A DNA stretch of 64,000 nucleotides from Thermococcus sp. AM4 (GCF_000151205.2 NC_016051.1:372001-436000); one strand, 5' to 3'. Shown: positions 49,326 through 58,251, counted from the stretch's first letter. Numbers and translations are program-made. Notes: generated by a model not told the origin, from the letters alone.

Positions 49326-49559
49326 TCAGCGGAGCCTTTCGGCCTCCGCCTCGAGCTTCGCCTTCTCAACCAGAACCTTCAGGAACTCGAGGAGCTCGCG
49401 GGCGTTTCTCTCGGAGTAGGGCAGGAGAACCGAGAGCGGGCCGGTGAACCGGGCGTGGTCCTCGAGCAACGTAAGGGTGAGCTCCACGGTTTTGGAGCCG
49501 AAGGAGAGACTATCTCGGGTGCTCTTCAGGTGAACTTCATACCTCTTACAGACCTTCAC
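49326..49559 (-). CDS. Small hypothetical protein (77 aa)
   Basis: KRYEVHLKSTRDSLSFGSKT is followed by a strand-rich centre and a helical tail (NARELLEFLKVLVEKAKLEA). GGAGGTGGTG is close to the ATG. No family recognised. Paired with the next small gene 46 bases upstream on the same strand. Confidence 0.6.
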   Translation of the reverse strand: MKVCKRYEVHLKSTRDSLSFGSKTVELTLTLLEDHARFTGPLSVLLPYSERNARELLEFLKVLVEKAKLEAEAERLR

Positions 49560-49605
49560 AACACCACCTCCCGTGCGCGCCCCAAGGGGGGCAAAAAAAG
49601 AAAGC

Positions 49606-49842
49606 TCAGAGCAGGGCCCTTATTTCATCCTCGCTCAGGGCCTTCTCGATATACTTGGAGAGGATGTAAACGAGGAGGAAAACGTTTTCCGGCGTCAGGT
49701 CAACGGCGGAGTAAAGGTAGCGGTCGTAGCCTTCGGCGATGATGAAGCGGAAGCTCCCGGGCCCGAACTCGACCTCGAGCCTGAGCGGGCCGTCAACGCC
49801 CTCCAACTCCAGAACGTAGTAATCAAAACCCATCGCGTACAT
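49606..49842 (-). CDS. Small hypothetical protein (78 aa)
   Basis: MYAMGFDYYVLELEG starts after GAGGTGA with five-base spacing, which decides the start. A beta-sandwich-like pattern (LRLEVEFGPGSFRFIIAEGY) and a C-terminal helix ALSEDEIRALL. No family recognised. Likely shares a message with the 77-residue protein gene downstream. Confidence 0.62.
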   Translation of the reverse strand: MYAMGFDYYVLELEGVDGPLRLEVEFGPGSFRFIIAEGYDRYLYSAVDLTPENVFLLVYILSKYIEKALSEDEIRALL

Positions 49843-49851
49843 GAGCATCAC

Positions 49852-50111
49852 CTCGAGAAGGGTTGTGATCCCAGTAAGTCAGTATAATCTGAATTCCTAA
49901 AAAGCCTGAACTGGTATTGTTATGTTCACTTTCAGTCCAACTAAAGTCCTGCAGTAAAAGGATTAGGGCAAGTTGACATTTATAAATCTTTTGGAAACCT
50001 GTAGGGCTTAATCATTCTAATCATTCTAGAGAAAAACATTCCAAGATTATGATAATATACTTTGTCTCTATGATTGTTTGTGTTCATTAAGGTGAAGATA
50101 AAAACCAAAAT
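49852..50111. other. AT-rich intergenic island with promoter-like element and tandem repeat
   Basis: About 260 bases without a convincing gene. ATTTATAAAT at 49978-49987 is a symmetrical TATA; 22-30 bases downstream on the plus strand the 9-base unit TAATCATTC occurs twice in tandem (50009-50026). A plus-strand transcript from there would run antisense into the membrane protein gene ending at 50112. Confidence 0.4.
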
Positions 50112-50612
50112 TCAAAGGTCACCATATTCCAACTCGTCTACTATCTCGTCTATGTCTTTGAGAGGGTACTTCTTAGCCAAATATTTTTTGACGCTTCTTT
50201 TAATGGCTGAATCAAGGAAGATATCGTCTCTAACCAATACATACCCGCCTGAATGGTCCCGTTTTAGATATCCTTCGAATTCTAAGTCCTCCAAGATGTC
50301 CAGAGGAATATCTGTTGTGAATACACGGTTTGTTATCGTTAGTCTATGTTGAATGTCTCTCACAAGGTTTTCATACTCTTCTTTAATTTCGTTGTTTTCG
50401 TTAAATTGTATCTGGGATGTGTGCTCATATTCGTATGTGTTTGTAGAACCAGATGCGGCAGCCATAATCAACAGGAGAAATAGTATCGTAACTATTGTCC
50501 CTTTAACTCCAAACCAGTCAATCAAAGTGAATATGATATATAGGCCTATCATTAGCATAAAAATCAGAAGGATTATATCGACGATAATCGAAATAATCCT
50601 CCAAACTCCCAT
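50112..50612 (-). CDS. Two-TM membrane protein, AT-rich, possibly acquired
   Basis: 166 residues from MGVWRIISIIVD, with AAGGTGA seven bases ahead. Two hydrophobic segments (IISIIVDIILLIFMLMIGLY and GTIVTILFLLLIMAAASGS) are followed by a cytosolic acidic domain (TNTYEYEHTSQIQFNENNEI, YVLVRDDIFLDSAIKRSVKK). Codons are AT-rich (many AAT, ATA, TTT) against GC-rich neighbours, and the island reaches from about 49880 to 50650, suggesting transfer. No family recognised. Confidence 0.65.
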   Translation of the reverse strand: MGVWRIISIIVDIILLIFMLMIGLYIIFTLIDWFGVKGTIVTILFLLLIMAAASGSTNTYEYEHTSQIQFNENNEIKEEYENLVRDIQHRLTITNRVFTTDIPLDILEDLEFEGYLKRDHSGGYVLVRDDIFLDSAIKRSVKKYLAKKYPLKDIDEIVDELEYGDL

Positions 50613-50712
50613 TTTTTCATCACCTTTTTGACTCATCAGTCAAACATAAGTCCACTCTAGTTACTCCGCAACCCTTTAAAATCCTCGCCCTCAGCTTAGC
50701 CCGGTGGTGGAG

Positions 50713-52482
50713 ATGAGAATCGCGGTCATCGACTACGACAAGTGCAACCCGGACAAGTGCGGTCACTTCCTCTGTGAGCGAGTCTGTCCCGTCAATCGAA
50801 TGGGCGGCGAGGCGATAATCATAGACGAGGAGAACTACAGGCCAGTCATACAGGAGGCCAGCTGTACGGGCTGTGGAATCTGCGTCCACAAGTGTCCCTT
50901 CAACGCGATAACTATAGTCAACCTGCCGGAGGAGCTCGAAGAGGGCTGCGTCCACCGCTACGGAATCAACGGCTTCGTCCTCTACCGCCTACCGGTTGTC
51001 AAGGAGGGAATGGTCGTCGGAATCCTCGGTCCCAACGGAACCGGCAAGACGACGGCCGTCAAGATACTCTCCGGCCAGCTCTTGCCGAACCTCTGCGGTG
51101 ACAACGACTCCTGGGACAACGTGATTAAGGCCTTCCGCGGAAACGAGCTCCAGAACTACTTTGAGAGGCTGAAGAACGGGGAAATACGGCCGGTTGTGAA
51201 GCCCCAGTACGTTGACCTGATTCCCAAGGCAGTTAAGGGGAAGGTCCGCGACCTGCTCAGGAAAGCCGACGAGAGCGGAAAGTTCGACGAGGTCGTCAAG
51301 GAGCTCGAGCTCGAAAACGTTCTCGACAGGGACATAAGGCACCTCTCGGGCGGTGAGCTGCAGAGGGTGGCCATAGCGGCGGCCCTCCTGAGAAACGCGG
51401 AGTTCTATTTCTTCGACGAGCCGTCGAGCTACCTCGACATAAGGCAGAGGCTCAGGGTTGCGAAAATCATAAGGAAGCTCGCCGAGTCGGGCAAGAACGT
51501 TCTGGCGGTCGAGCACGACCTTGCTATTCTAGACTACATGAGCGACATAGTTCACGTCGTTTACGGCAAGCCCGGAGCCTACGGTATCTTCTCCCAGCCG
51601 AAATCGACGAGAAACGGCATAAACGAGTTTCTCAGGGGCTATTTAAGGGACGAGAACGTCAGGTTCAGGCCCTACGAGATAAACTTCAGCAAGAAGAGCG
51701 AGAGGAAGAGCCAAGAAGGCGAAATCCTCGTCGAGTATCCGAGGCTCGTGAAGGACTACGGCTCCTTCAGGCTCGAGGCCGAGGGCGGCGAACTCTACAT
51801 CGGCGAGGTCGTTGGAATCGTTGGCCCGAACGGAATCGGTAAGACTACATTCGTGAAAATGTTGGCGGGAGTCGAGAAGCCAACGGAGGGGGAAATAGAC
51901 TGGTCCCTGACCGTAAGCTACAAGCCCCAGTACATAAAGACGGACTATGAGGGAACCGTTTACGAGCTCCTCAGCAAGATTGACGCGGGCAAGCTCATGA
52001 GCAGCTTCTACAAGAGCGAGCTCCTGAACCCCCTTGGAATTCCCGACCTCTACGACAAGAACGTCAACGACCTTTCCGGCGGTGAGCTTCAGCGCGTTGC
52101 CATAGTGGCCTGCCTGATAAGGGACGCCGACCTGTACCTCCTCGACGAGCCCTCCGCTCATCTCGACGTCGAGCAGAGGCTGGCAGTTTCAAAGGCAATC
52201 CGCTCGCTCATGGCCAAGAACGAGAAGACGGCACTTATAGTCGAGCACGACGTCATGATGGTTGACTACCTGAGCGACAGGCTGATAGTCTTTGAGGGCC
52301 AGCCCGGCAAGTTCGGTAAGGCGAGCAAGCCGATGGGCATGCGCGAGGGAATGAACAGGTTTTTGGCCTCGGTAGGCATAACCTTTAGGCGCGACCCCGA
52401 CACAGGAAGGCCAAGGGCCAACAAGGAAGGCTCGGTGAAGGACAGGGAGCAGAAGGAGAGGGGCGAGTACTACTACACCTAA
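50713..52482 (+). CDS. abcE1: Ribosome recycling ATPase ABCE1 (Rli1)
   Basis: 589 residues from MRIAVIDYDKCNPDKCG with GGTGGTGGAG ahead. Two [4Fe-4S] clusters (CNPDKCGHFLCERVCP, CTGCGICVHKCPF), then twin ABC domains: Walker A LGPNGTGKTTAV and VGPNGIGKTTF, signatures LSGGELQRVAIAAAL and LSGGELQRVAIVACL, Walker B FFDEPSSYLD and LLDEPSAHLD. It splits ribosomes after termination or after Pelota acts. pelA is 38 kb away in the same window. Essential and highly conserved; sequence intact. Confidence 0.97.
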   Translation: MRIAVIDYDKCNPDKCGHFLCERVCPVNRMGGEAIIIDEENYRPVIQEASCTGCGICVHKCPFNAITIVNLPEELEEGCVHRYGINGFVLYRLPVVKEGMVVGILGPNGTGKTTAVKILSGQLLPNLCGDNDSWDNVIKAFRGNELQNYFERLKNGEIRPVVKPQYVDLIPKAVKGKVRDLLRKADESGKFDEVVKELELENVLDRDIRHLSGGELQRVAIAAALLRNAEFYFFDEPSSYLDIRQRLRVAKIIRKLAESGKNVLAVEHDLAILDYMSDIVHVVYGKPGAYGIFSQPKSTRNGINEFLRGYLRDENVRFRPYEINFSKKSERKSQEGEILVEYPRLVKDYGSFRLEAEGGELYIGEVVGIVGPNGIGKTTFVKMLAGVEKPTEGEIDWSLTVSYKPQYIKTDYEGTVYELLSKIDAGKLMSSFYKSELLNPLGIPDLYDKNVNDLSGGELQRVAIVACLIRDADLYLLDEPSAHLDVEQRLAVSKAIRSLMAKNEKTALIVEHDVMMVDYLSDRLIVFEGQPGKFGKASKPMGMREGMNRFLASVGITFRRDPDTGRPRANKEGSVKDREQKERGEYYYT

Positions 52483-52487
52483 AGGCT

Positions 52488-52500
52488 TTTCTTTTCCTCC
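52488..52500 (+). terminator. Pyrimidine/T-rich terminator after abcE1
   Basis: A CTTTTCTTTTCC run just after the stop, before the next ribosome binding site. Archaeal termination often uses such T-rich runs. No hairpin is needed. Confidence 0.35.
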
Positions 52501-52522
52501 TCCAACTCCCTTTGGTGGTTGT

Positions 52523-53497
52523 ATGAAGCCCGGAAAACTCCCGCCGGAACTCCTTGAGAAGCTCGTTCTCTCAAGGCTTCCATCAAAGGGTAAGGGCGTC
52601 ATCGTCGGCCCCGGGACTGGAATAGACGGGGCTGCCCTAAGGGTGGATGGAACCCTCGTTGCCTCCAGTGATCCCATAACCGGGACAACGAGGAGAATCG
52701 GCTTCTATGCAGTCCACGTCAACGCGAACGACGTGGCGGTTATGGGCGCGGAGCCGAGGTGGTTCCTGACGACGATACTCCTCCCTGAGAACGCTGACGA
52801 GGGACTTTTAAGCGAGATAATATACGAAATCTCGCGTGAAGCCAAAAGGCTCGGCGTTGCGGTCGTCGGCGGTCACACGGAAGTAACCCCGGGCCTCGAC
52901 AGGCCCATAGTGGTTGGAACGATGCTCGGCGAGGCCGAAAAGCTCGTCAGGCCCGATGGGGCCAAACCGGAGGATGCAATAATCATGACGAAGTGGGCCG
53001 GCCTCGAGGGAACGGCCATAATAGCGAGCGAGAGGGAAGACGAGCTGAAGGAAATCTTCGGGGAGGCCCTCGTGGAGCGGGCAAAGAGCCTTCTGGAGTA
53101 CCTCAGCGTCGTTCCAGAGGCCATGCTCCTGAGGAACTTCGCGGACGCGATGCACGACCCGACCGAGGGTGGAATCCTCAACGGCCTCCACGAGATGGCC
53201 GATGCCTCGGGGCTTGGGCTCAGGATCTTCGCCGACAGGATACCCGTAAGGGAGGAAACGGAGCGGATATGCAGCTTCTATGGCATTAACCCCCTTGCCC
53301 TGATAAGCTCGGGCTCTCTGCTGGCGGCGGTTCCGAGGGACAACGCGAGGTTCGTCGTCGAGAGGCTTTTGGCCAGGGGTATAAACGCGGCCATCATTGG
53401 GGAGTTTCTCGCCGAGAAAAAGAGGATCATGATAAAGGGAGGAGACGAACTGCCGCTCCCCCGGCCGGTCAGCGACGAGCTCTGGAAAGTAGTCTAG
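52523..53497 (+). CDS. AIR synthase (PurM/HypE-like) family protein, second copy
   Basis: 324 residues. MKPGKLPPELLEKLV is followed by PurM-fold hallmarks: IDGAALRVDGTLVASSDPI, ANDVAVMGAEPRWF, VVGGHTEVTPGLDRPI and MHDPTEGGILNGLHEMAD. Related to the protein at 14818 but only moderately alike. No HypE C-terminal cysteine motif. GGTGGTTGT precedes the ATG. Substrate unknown. The 3' end overlaps the convergent tgtA stop by four bases. Confidence 0.85.
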   Translation: MKPGKLPPELLEKLVLSRLPSKGKGVIVGPGTGIDGAALRVDGTLVASSDPITGTTRRIGFYAVHVNANDVAVMGAEPRWFLTTILLPENADEGLLSEIIYEISREAKRLGVAVVGGHTEVTPGLDRPIVVGTMLGEAEKLVRPDGAKPEDAIIMTKWAGLEGTAIIASEREDELKEIFGEALVERAKSLLEYLSVVPEAMLLRNFADAMHDPTEGGILNGLHEMADASGLGLRIFADRIPVREETERICSFYGINPLALISSGSLLAAVPRDNARFVVERLLARGINAAIIGEFLAEKKRIMIKGGDELPLPRPVSDELWKVV

Positions 53498-55236
53498 CCT
53501 TTCTCTATTCCCCTCCTGACCTTCACGGCCAGCCCGCTCTGGAAGACCTTCAGCTCCTCCCCGTTCAGGAGGGTCTGCCCGGTTGCGAGGAGTTCATCTT
53601 TTTCGTTCACCACCAGAACCTCGTCGTAGGGCCTGATTGAGGGGTCGGCATCGACTACGAACTTGGCGAAGACGTTTTTTCCGCGCTTCGCGAAGGGTTC
53701 GGCATCCTCGTTCACAACAACGCGCATTCTCGGGAACGGCAGGAGCGCGTGAAGTCTCTTTGCCCCTTCGATGCCGAGCGTTAACAGGCCGTCCTCCGCT
53801 CTAAAGGTCGCGAGGTGCCTGCCCTTCGCCTTTACCTGCCTCGGCATGCCAGTCTTCCGCGATAGCTCCACGAAGGCGTCTTTGAAAGCTTCACTTGCCT
53901 CTTCGCCGAACTGATATTCAGCGACGGCCATGACGTATTTCCTCGCTTCCCCTTTCCTCGGCTTCTCTATCGTGAAGTCCTCCTCGCCCTCGCTCTGGGC
54001 GAAGGGGTAGCTCAAACTCAGGTACTTTGGAATCTCGCCGAATATCGGGTGTTTTACCTTCTCGGGGAACTTTCTGGCGACGCGCTCGGCCCTCTCTTTG
54101 GCGCGATAAACGATAGGCCAGTGCATGGCTTCCTCGCTCACCTTGAAGAAAGCGCTGGACTTTGTAACTGGCTCGTTCTTCTCAAGGTAGTCCCTGTACT
54201 CGAGCAGTCTCTTGTAGGCGGAGTAAAGCTTCGGGTGGCTCCTTGCCCTCTCGTCAACGAGGCGCCAGAGTTCCCCTTCCTTTATCGCCCCCTTGACCCT
54301 GTTGAGTTCTTCGCGTATTACCCAGAGGTTGTGGATGGCCAAAAGCCTCGTCCGCTCTTCCTTCGGCATCTCACGCAATTCCTGCGGGGTGTAGTGAGAG
54401 CAGACCGGGCAGGAGCAGGGGAAGTACTCAAGCTCTTCGAGCCTTTTCGTTCCCTCAGGTGTCAGATAGCGGTCGTCTTTAGCGTACAAAGCGTAGCTCG
54501 CCGAGTCGAATAGGTCAACGCCCATAGCGACTGCCAAGGCGAAAATCATCGGGTGGCCCGCCCCAAAGAGGTGAACGGGCCTGTCCGGTCTTAGACCGAG
54601 CTTGGAAGCCACCACAACGTCCACCAAATCGCGGTAGCGGTAGCTCTCCATGAGAGGAACGACGGCCCCAATCGGGTGGATTTCAAAGTTCATCTTACTG
54701 AGCTCCCGCGCGGCGTAGGTTCTTAAGTCCGGATAAGTTGAACCCTGGACAGCAGCATTCATGGCAATGTTCTTTATGCCTTCGGCTTCCCTCGCCCGCT
54801 CGAGGGTTATCCTGAGGTCCTCCTCGGCCTTCTCCCTCGGCGCGTCTGGAGGAGTAGGAATGTCGAGGAAGGTGCCTATATCAACGCCGATTTTCTCCTG
54901 GAACTCGATTATCTCTCGGTTTGTAACCTCAACCTCGCCGTAGCGCATGAGCTGGAAACTGCCAGAATCAACCTCGATTATCCCGTCGTAGTCGAGGAGT
55001 CTATGAATGCCCAGCTTTAGCGCTTTCTCCCTCAATTCCGGCGTCTTGTAGATGATGTAGGAGTTGGTGATTATCATTCCAAAGCCCATTTCCCTGAGTT
55101 CCTTCGGCGTTACGATGAGCTGTTTCGGGTTGATGACGGGCATTATGGCGGGAGTTTCGATGCTCTTGCCGTTGACGGTGAGCTTTCCTATTCTTCCGGC
55201 CGCGTCTCTGGCCTTGATCTCAAACCTGAACTCCAT
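53494..55236 (-). CDS. tgtA: Archaeosine tRNA-guanine transglycosylase (ArcTGT)
   Basis: 580 residues from MEFRFEIKARDAAG with GAGGTGAGAGC upstream. It exchanges guanine 15 of tRNA for preQ0 on the way to archaeosine. Catalytic core: EVDSGSFQLM, the nucleophile Asp region GVDLFDSASYALYA, zinc ligands CSCPVCSHYTPQELREM with the later LLAIHN histidine. The C-terminus has the extra domains of archaeal TGT ending in a PUA domain (PYDEVLVVNEKDELLATGQ). A minus-strand TTTTAAG TATA at about 55265 lies right beside the left end of the IS607 element. Confidence 0.95.
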   Translation of the reverse strand: MEFRFEIKARDAAGRIGKLTVNGKSIETPAIMPVINPKQLIVTPKELREMGFGMIITNSYIIYKTPELREKALKLGIHRLLDYDGIIEVDSGSFQLMRYGEVEVTNREIIEFQEKIGVDIGTFLDIPTPPDAPREKAEEDLRITLERAREAEGIKNIAMNAAVQGSTYPDLRTYAARELSKMNFEIHPIGAVVPLMESYRYRDLVDVVVASKLGLRPDRPVHLFGAGHPMIFALAVAMGVDLFDSASYALYAKDDRYLTPEGTKRLEELEYFPCSCPVCSHYTPQELREMPKEERTRLLAIHNLWVIREELNRVKGAIKEGELWRLVDERARSHPKLYSAYKRLLEYRDYLEKNEPVTKSSAFFKVSEEAMHWPIVYRAKERAERVARKFPEKVKHPIFGEIPKYLSLSYPFAQSEGEEDFTIEKPRKGEARKYVMAVAEYQFGEEASEAFKDAFVELSRKTGMPRQVKAKGRHLATFRAEDGLLTLGIEGAKRLHALLPFPRMRVVVNEDAEPFAKRGKNVFAKFVVDADPSIRPYDEVLVVNEKDELLATGQTLLNGEELKVFQSGLAVKVRRGIEKG

Positions 55237-55334
55237 GCTCTCACCTCTAGGGGAGCTATATCTTGAACTTAAAAGCCTTAGTTGACTGTTTTTGAGCAAA
55301 ATGTTTAAAAGTTTTTGTGATTAAATGTGAGTAT

Positions 55335-55964
55335 ATGGTAGTAAAAGAGAAACTCTATACGCTCAAACAGGCGAGCGAAATACTCGGAGTTCACCCAAAA
55401 ACAATCCAGAAATGGGATAGGGAAGGAAAAATTAAAGTCATTAGAACGCCCGGCGGACGAAGAAGAATCCCCGAAAGCGAAATCAAACGCCTCCTCGGGA
55501 TAAAAGAGGAAAACGGCCTCATCATAGGCTACGCAAGGATTTCCAGCCACACTCAAAAAGACGACTTGGAACGACAAATCGAGGCGATAAAAGAATACGC
55601 AAGAGAAAGAGGCTGGCAAGTTAAAATCCTCAAGGACATTGGCTCCGGACTGAGCGAGAACAGGAAGAACTACCGGAAACTCCTTGAAATGATCGCCAAA
55701 GGAGAAGTTTCAAAAGTCATCATCACTTACCCCGACAGACTCACCCGTTTTGGGTTTAAAACACTCCAATTCTTCTTCCAGCAACATGGGGCAGAGATAA
55801 TAACAATCCACGAGAAGGACAAAACCCCAAGAGAAGAACTAATTGAGGACTTGATGGCCGTAATCAGCCATTTTGCAGGCAAACTCTACGGAATGCGCTC
55901 TCACAAATACAAAAAACTCAAGGAAGGCTTGAAAAAACTCATAGAGGAGGTTGAAGACGAGTGA
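55335..55964 (+). CDS. tnpA: IS607 TnpA serine recombinase
   Basis: 209 residues from [13 protein letters not shown]. An N-terminal MerR-like helix-turn-helix ([20 protein letters not shown]) binds the ends; the catalytic domain has [19 protein letters not shown] with the nucleophile Ser, [20 protein letters not shown] and [17 protein letters not shown] at 55317 is in frame but lies within the predicted promoter (GTTTAAAAG near 55299-55307). The stop overlaps the tnpB start by four bases. No defect is seen, so the element could be active. Confidence 0.9.
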   Translation: MVVKEKLYTLKQASEILGVHPKTIQKWDREGKIKVIRTPGGRRRIPESEIKRLLGIKEENGLIIGYARISSHTQKDDLERQIEAIKEYARERGWQVKILKDIGSGLSENRKNYRKLLEMIAKGEVSKVIITYPDRLTRFGFKTLQFFFQQHGAEIITIHEKDKTPREELIEDLMAVISHFAGKLYGMRSHKYKKLKEGLKKLIEEVEDE

Positions 55965-57343
55965 AAATCGTTCTCACCTACAAAATGATGCACGACTGGA
56001 ACGTCGGAGAACTCCTCACTGAGTATCAAAAACTTCTCCAGCGGGCGATTGACGAGATTTGGGAACACACGACTTGGAAAGAGAAGAAAGTCAAACACAG
56101 ATACTCCATCGGGAACGGAAGATACAAGTATTATGAAACTACCCGACTAATCCCATACTTTCCAAAATCAAACGAGTTCAAGAGGGAACTCAGGAACAAA
56201 CTCCTCAAGAGCTGGCCTTTTGCCAAACACTACGTTGATTCCACCATAAAAACGGCATACTCAATCCTTGAGAGCTGGAGACAGAACTACCTGAAGGGAA
56301 GGCGGAAAAAGAGAAAACCGGTCGTAAAGAGGAAATTTGTGCGGGTCAAAACCACGTTGATGAAGGTTGAAGGCTCAAAAATCAGAATAACCGTCAAACC
56401 GAGGGAAGAATACCTCGAACTTGACTATTCTGGCGAGTGGTTTTATGAGAGGATTAAGGACTGGAAGGTTGGCGAGTTGATAATTAGAGAAGAGGAAATT
56501 TACCTGACCTTCTCGAAGGAAGTCGAGTTTTCGAGAAGGATTAAAATCGGAATTGACAGCAACTTAACGAGCCTTGACGTTTATCACCCTGAGAAGGGCT
56601 GGATTAAGGTGGACTTGAGTGAACTCCACAGGATTGCGGAGACTTATGACGAGATTATCGACAGACTCAAGAGCATTCAGAGGAAGGCTCCGAAGAGAAT
56701 TTCAAGACTGCTCAAAAAGTATTATGCTCGCAGGCGGAACAGGATTGAGGATTACCTTAACAAACTCGTAGTTCAGCTCTCAAAGGAGTTTCCTGATGCG
56801 GTTTTCGTCTTCGAGGACTTGAACAAGTTCAGCATGTTCAACGGAAATGGTAGAAAGTTCAACCGGAAACTCTCACGCTCAACTTGGAGTAAGATTGTCC
56901 AGAAACTCTCCTATCATGTTCCGGTTGAGTTCGTCAATCCCGCTGGCACTTCCTCCACCTGCCCGAGATGTGGGAGTAGGTTGGAGTCCCGAAACGGGCT
57001 GGTGGAGTGTTCTAACTGTGGGTTTAAGGCGGATAGACAGTTTGTTGGAGCGTTCAACGTTTTCGTGCGGGGACTTGGGGTCGCCCTGAGCGGGGGCGAG
57101 GCCGGTGATTTACTCCCCAATGAACCCGGAGGGGAGTTGAGGCTGATGAACCCCAAGTCCGTCGTGAGGGTTGACTTGAACGGGAGAACACTCACTTACC
57201 CCCCTAAAACTCACGACGGACAGACCCCTGCCGAGAAGAGCTTGATGAGCAGGAAAGCGAGGATTCCGGCGAAGAGCGGCGCGCGAACCCAGCTCTTCAC
57301 GATGTCCACGAGGAGCTTTTTGTTCACGTGCTCCCCCTTGTAG
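55961..57343 (+). CDS. tnpB: IS607-type TnpB nuclease with host-derived C-terminal tail
   Basis: 460 residues. RuvC catalytic acids: Asp in [13 protein letters not shown], Glu in [12 protein letters not shown], Asp in [13 protein letters not shown]; zinc finger [24 protein letters not shown] start overlapping tnpA. The frame does not stop inside the element: after [11 protein letters not shown] it enters the antisense strand of the phosphate permease gene and adds about 40 residues of host sequence before a stop at 57343. The catalytic part seems intact. A 12-base inverted repeat in its last element codons may be the guide-RNA stem. Confidence 0.88.
   Translation: MKIVLTYKMMHDWNVGELLTEYQKLLQRAIDEIWEHTTWKEKKVKHRYSIGNGRYKYYETTRLIPYFPKSNEFKRELRNKLLKSWPFAKHYVDSTIKTAYSILESWRQNYLKGRRKKRKPVVKRKFVRVKTTLMKVEGSKIRITVKPREEYLELDYSGEWFYERIKDWKVGELIIREEEIYLTFSKEVEFSRRIKIGIDSNLTSLDVYHPEKGWIKVDLSELHRIAETYDEIIDRLKSIQRKAPKRISRLLKKYYARRRNRIEDYLNKLVVQLSKEFPDAVFVFEDLNKFSMFNGNGRKFNRKLSRSTWSKIVQKLSYHVPVEFVNPAGTSSTCPRCGSRLESRNGLVECSNCGFKADRQFVGAFNVFVRGLGVALSGGEAGDLLPNEPGGELRLMNPKSVVRVDLNGRTLTYPPKTHDGQTPAEKSLMSRKARIPAKSGARTQLFTMSTRSFLFTCSPL
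57157..57221 (+). ncRNA. Candidate omega-RNA/right-end stem-loop of the IS607 element
   Basis: GTCCGTCGTGAG at 57157-57168 and CTCACGACGGAC at 57210-57221 are a perfect 12-base inverted repeat with a 41-base loop, in the last codons of tnpB and at the edge of the host gene. This is where TnpB guide RNA scaffolds end. The guide would then begin with host sequence from about 57222. Confidence 0.45.
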
Positions 57344-58146
57344 GCGCTCAGCCCGCTTATCGCCCCGACTATCGCTTGGCCCGAGCTGACGGGCAGACCG
57401 AAGAGGTTCGCGGTGCTGACCGCTATCGAGGCCCCGAACTGACTCGAGAAGGCCGAAGTCGGGCCGAGGGGTGCTATGTCCTTTCCTATCGTCATCATGA
57501 CCTCGTAGCTGAAGGTGAGCGTTCCGAAGGCCATCACAAGGGCGAGGAAAGCGTTCGGGTCGGACATTCCGCCGGCCTTTGCGAGGCCTATGACGTTCGA
57601 GACCTCGTTCGTGCCGAGGTTGAAGGCCGAGAATGCCGAGGCGAGAAAGACGAGCCACTTCTGGGTGAGTTCAAGGTTCTTGAGGCACTTTATCCTCCGG
57701 AGGAGAGGCTTATAGAGCTTGTACACCGCTATGGCCAGGAGGGAAGCAAGAACTGGAGAAAAGAACCACGCCGAGACGATTTTACCGATTGTCCACCAGT
57801 CAACGGGGAGACCGAGGGCGAGGGAGGAACCTATGAGCGCGCCTATTATGGACTGGGTCGTCGAGATTGGCCGTCCCCAGAGGCTCGCGATTGTGACGGC
57901 CGATGCCGCGCTGAAGAGGGCGAGGGCGATTATGCCTGGATAAAGCCCGCTCGCTAGCCCCGTTATCGTCCCCGAAACGCCGGAACGTCCAATGACCGCC
58001 CCAAGGGTTGTGAACACCGCTATTATGAGCACCGCACGCCTGAAGCCCACTACACCGGAGCCAACGGCCGTGCCGACTGCCTTTGCGCTGTCGTTCGCTC
58101 CGACGGCCCATGCCATGAAGAACGCCGCTGCGACGACCTCGATCAT
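57211..58146 (-). CDS. PiT-family inorganic phosphate transporter
   Basis: 311 residues, about ten TM segments. PiT signatures are AWAVGANDSAKAVGTAVGSG near the N-terminus and FNLGTNEVSNVIGLAKAGGM in the second half, with PISTTQSIIGALIGSSLAL and PVSSGQAIVGAISGL marking the duplicated halves. It imports phosphate with H+ or Na+. GAGGTGAGGGA precedes the ATG. The last codons (GVCPS, stop) come from the IS607 right end, so the native C-terminus was probably altered by a few residues. All core segments remain, so function may be kept. Confidence 0.92.
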   Translation of the reverse strand: MIEVVAAAFFMAWAVGANDSAKAVGTAVGSGVVGFRRAVLIIAVFTTLGAVIGRSGVSGTITGLASGLYPGIIALALFSAASAVTIASLWGRPISTTQSIIGALIGSSLALGLPVDWWTIGKIVSAWFFSPVLASLLAIAVYKLYKPLLRRIKCLKNLELTQKWLVFLASAFSAFNLGTNEVSNVIGLAKAGGMSDPNAFLALVMAFGTLTFSYEVMMTIGKDIAPLGPTSAFSSQFGASIAVSTANLFGLPVSSGQAIVGAISGLSAYKGEHVNKKLLVDIVKSWVRAPLFAGILAFLLIKLFSAGVCPS

Positions 58147-58156
58147 TCCCTCACCT

Positions 58157-58180
58157 CTCTATAGTCTATATAGTCTATGT
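58157..58180. repeat. Direct repeat in the phosphate permease leader
   Basis: TATAGTCTA occurs twice in succession (about 58160-58177), at the predicted transcription start given by the minus-strand TTTTAAATG TATA near 58196-58204. It may be a regulator site. Confidence 0.35.
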
Positions 58181-58251
58181 GGCACAGAGTTGAGCATTTA
58201 AAAGGGTTTCGGATGATAAAACTTTAAAGCATCGTTGCGGAGTTACTCACC

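Larger units (their letters stand above)
55276..57221 (+). mobile_element. IS607-family insertion element (ends approximate)
   Basis: Carries a serine-recombinase TnpA and a TnpB nuclease in the usual overlapping order. The left end is after the tgtA promoter, so at or beyond 55276. The right end is taken as the outer edge of the 12-base inverted repeat at 57210-57221, since codons beyond match the phosphate permease. IS607 elements have no terminal repeats or target duplications, so neither end can be fixed by eye. Confidence 0.7.

Noticed and set aside
50009-50026. Tandem TAATCATTC considered as a CRISPR-like repeat
   Set aside because: Only two 9-base units without spacers; no array elsewhere in the window.
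44141-57343. Possibility that the segment between the lone TnpB and the IS607 element is one large composite mobile island
   Set aside because: It contains core genes (tRNA-Thr, ABCE1, tgtA) with host composition, and the two elements belong to different families.
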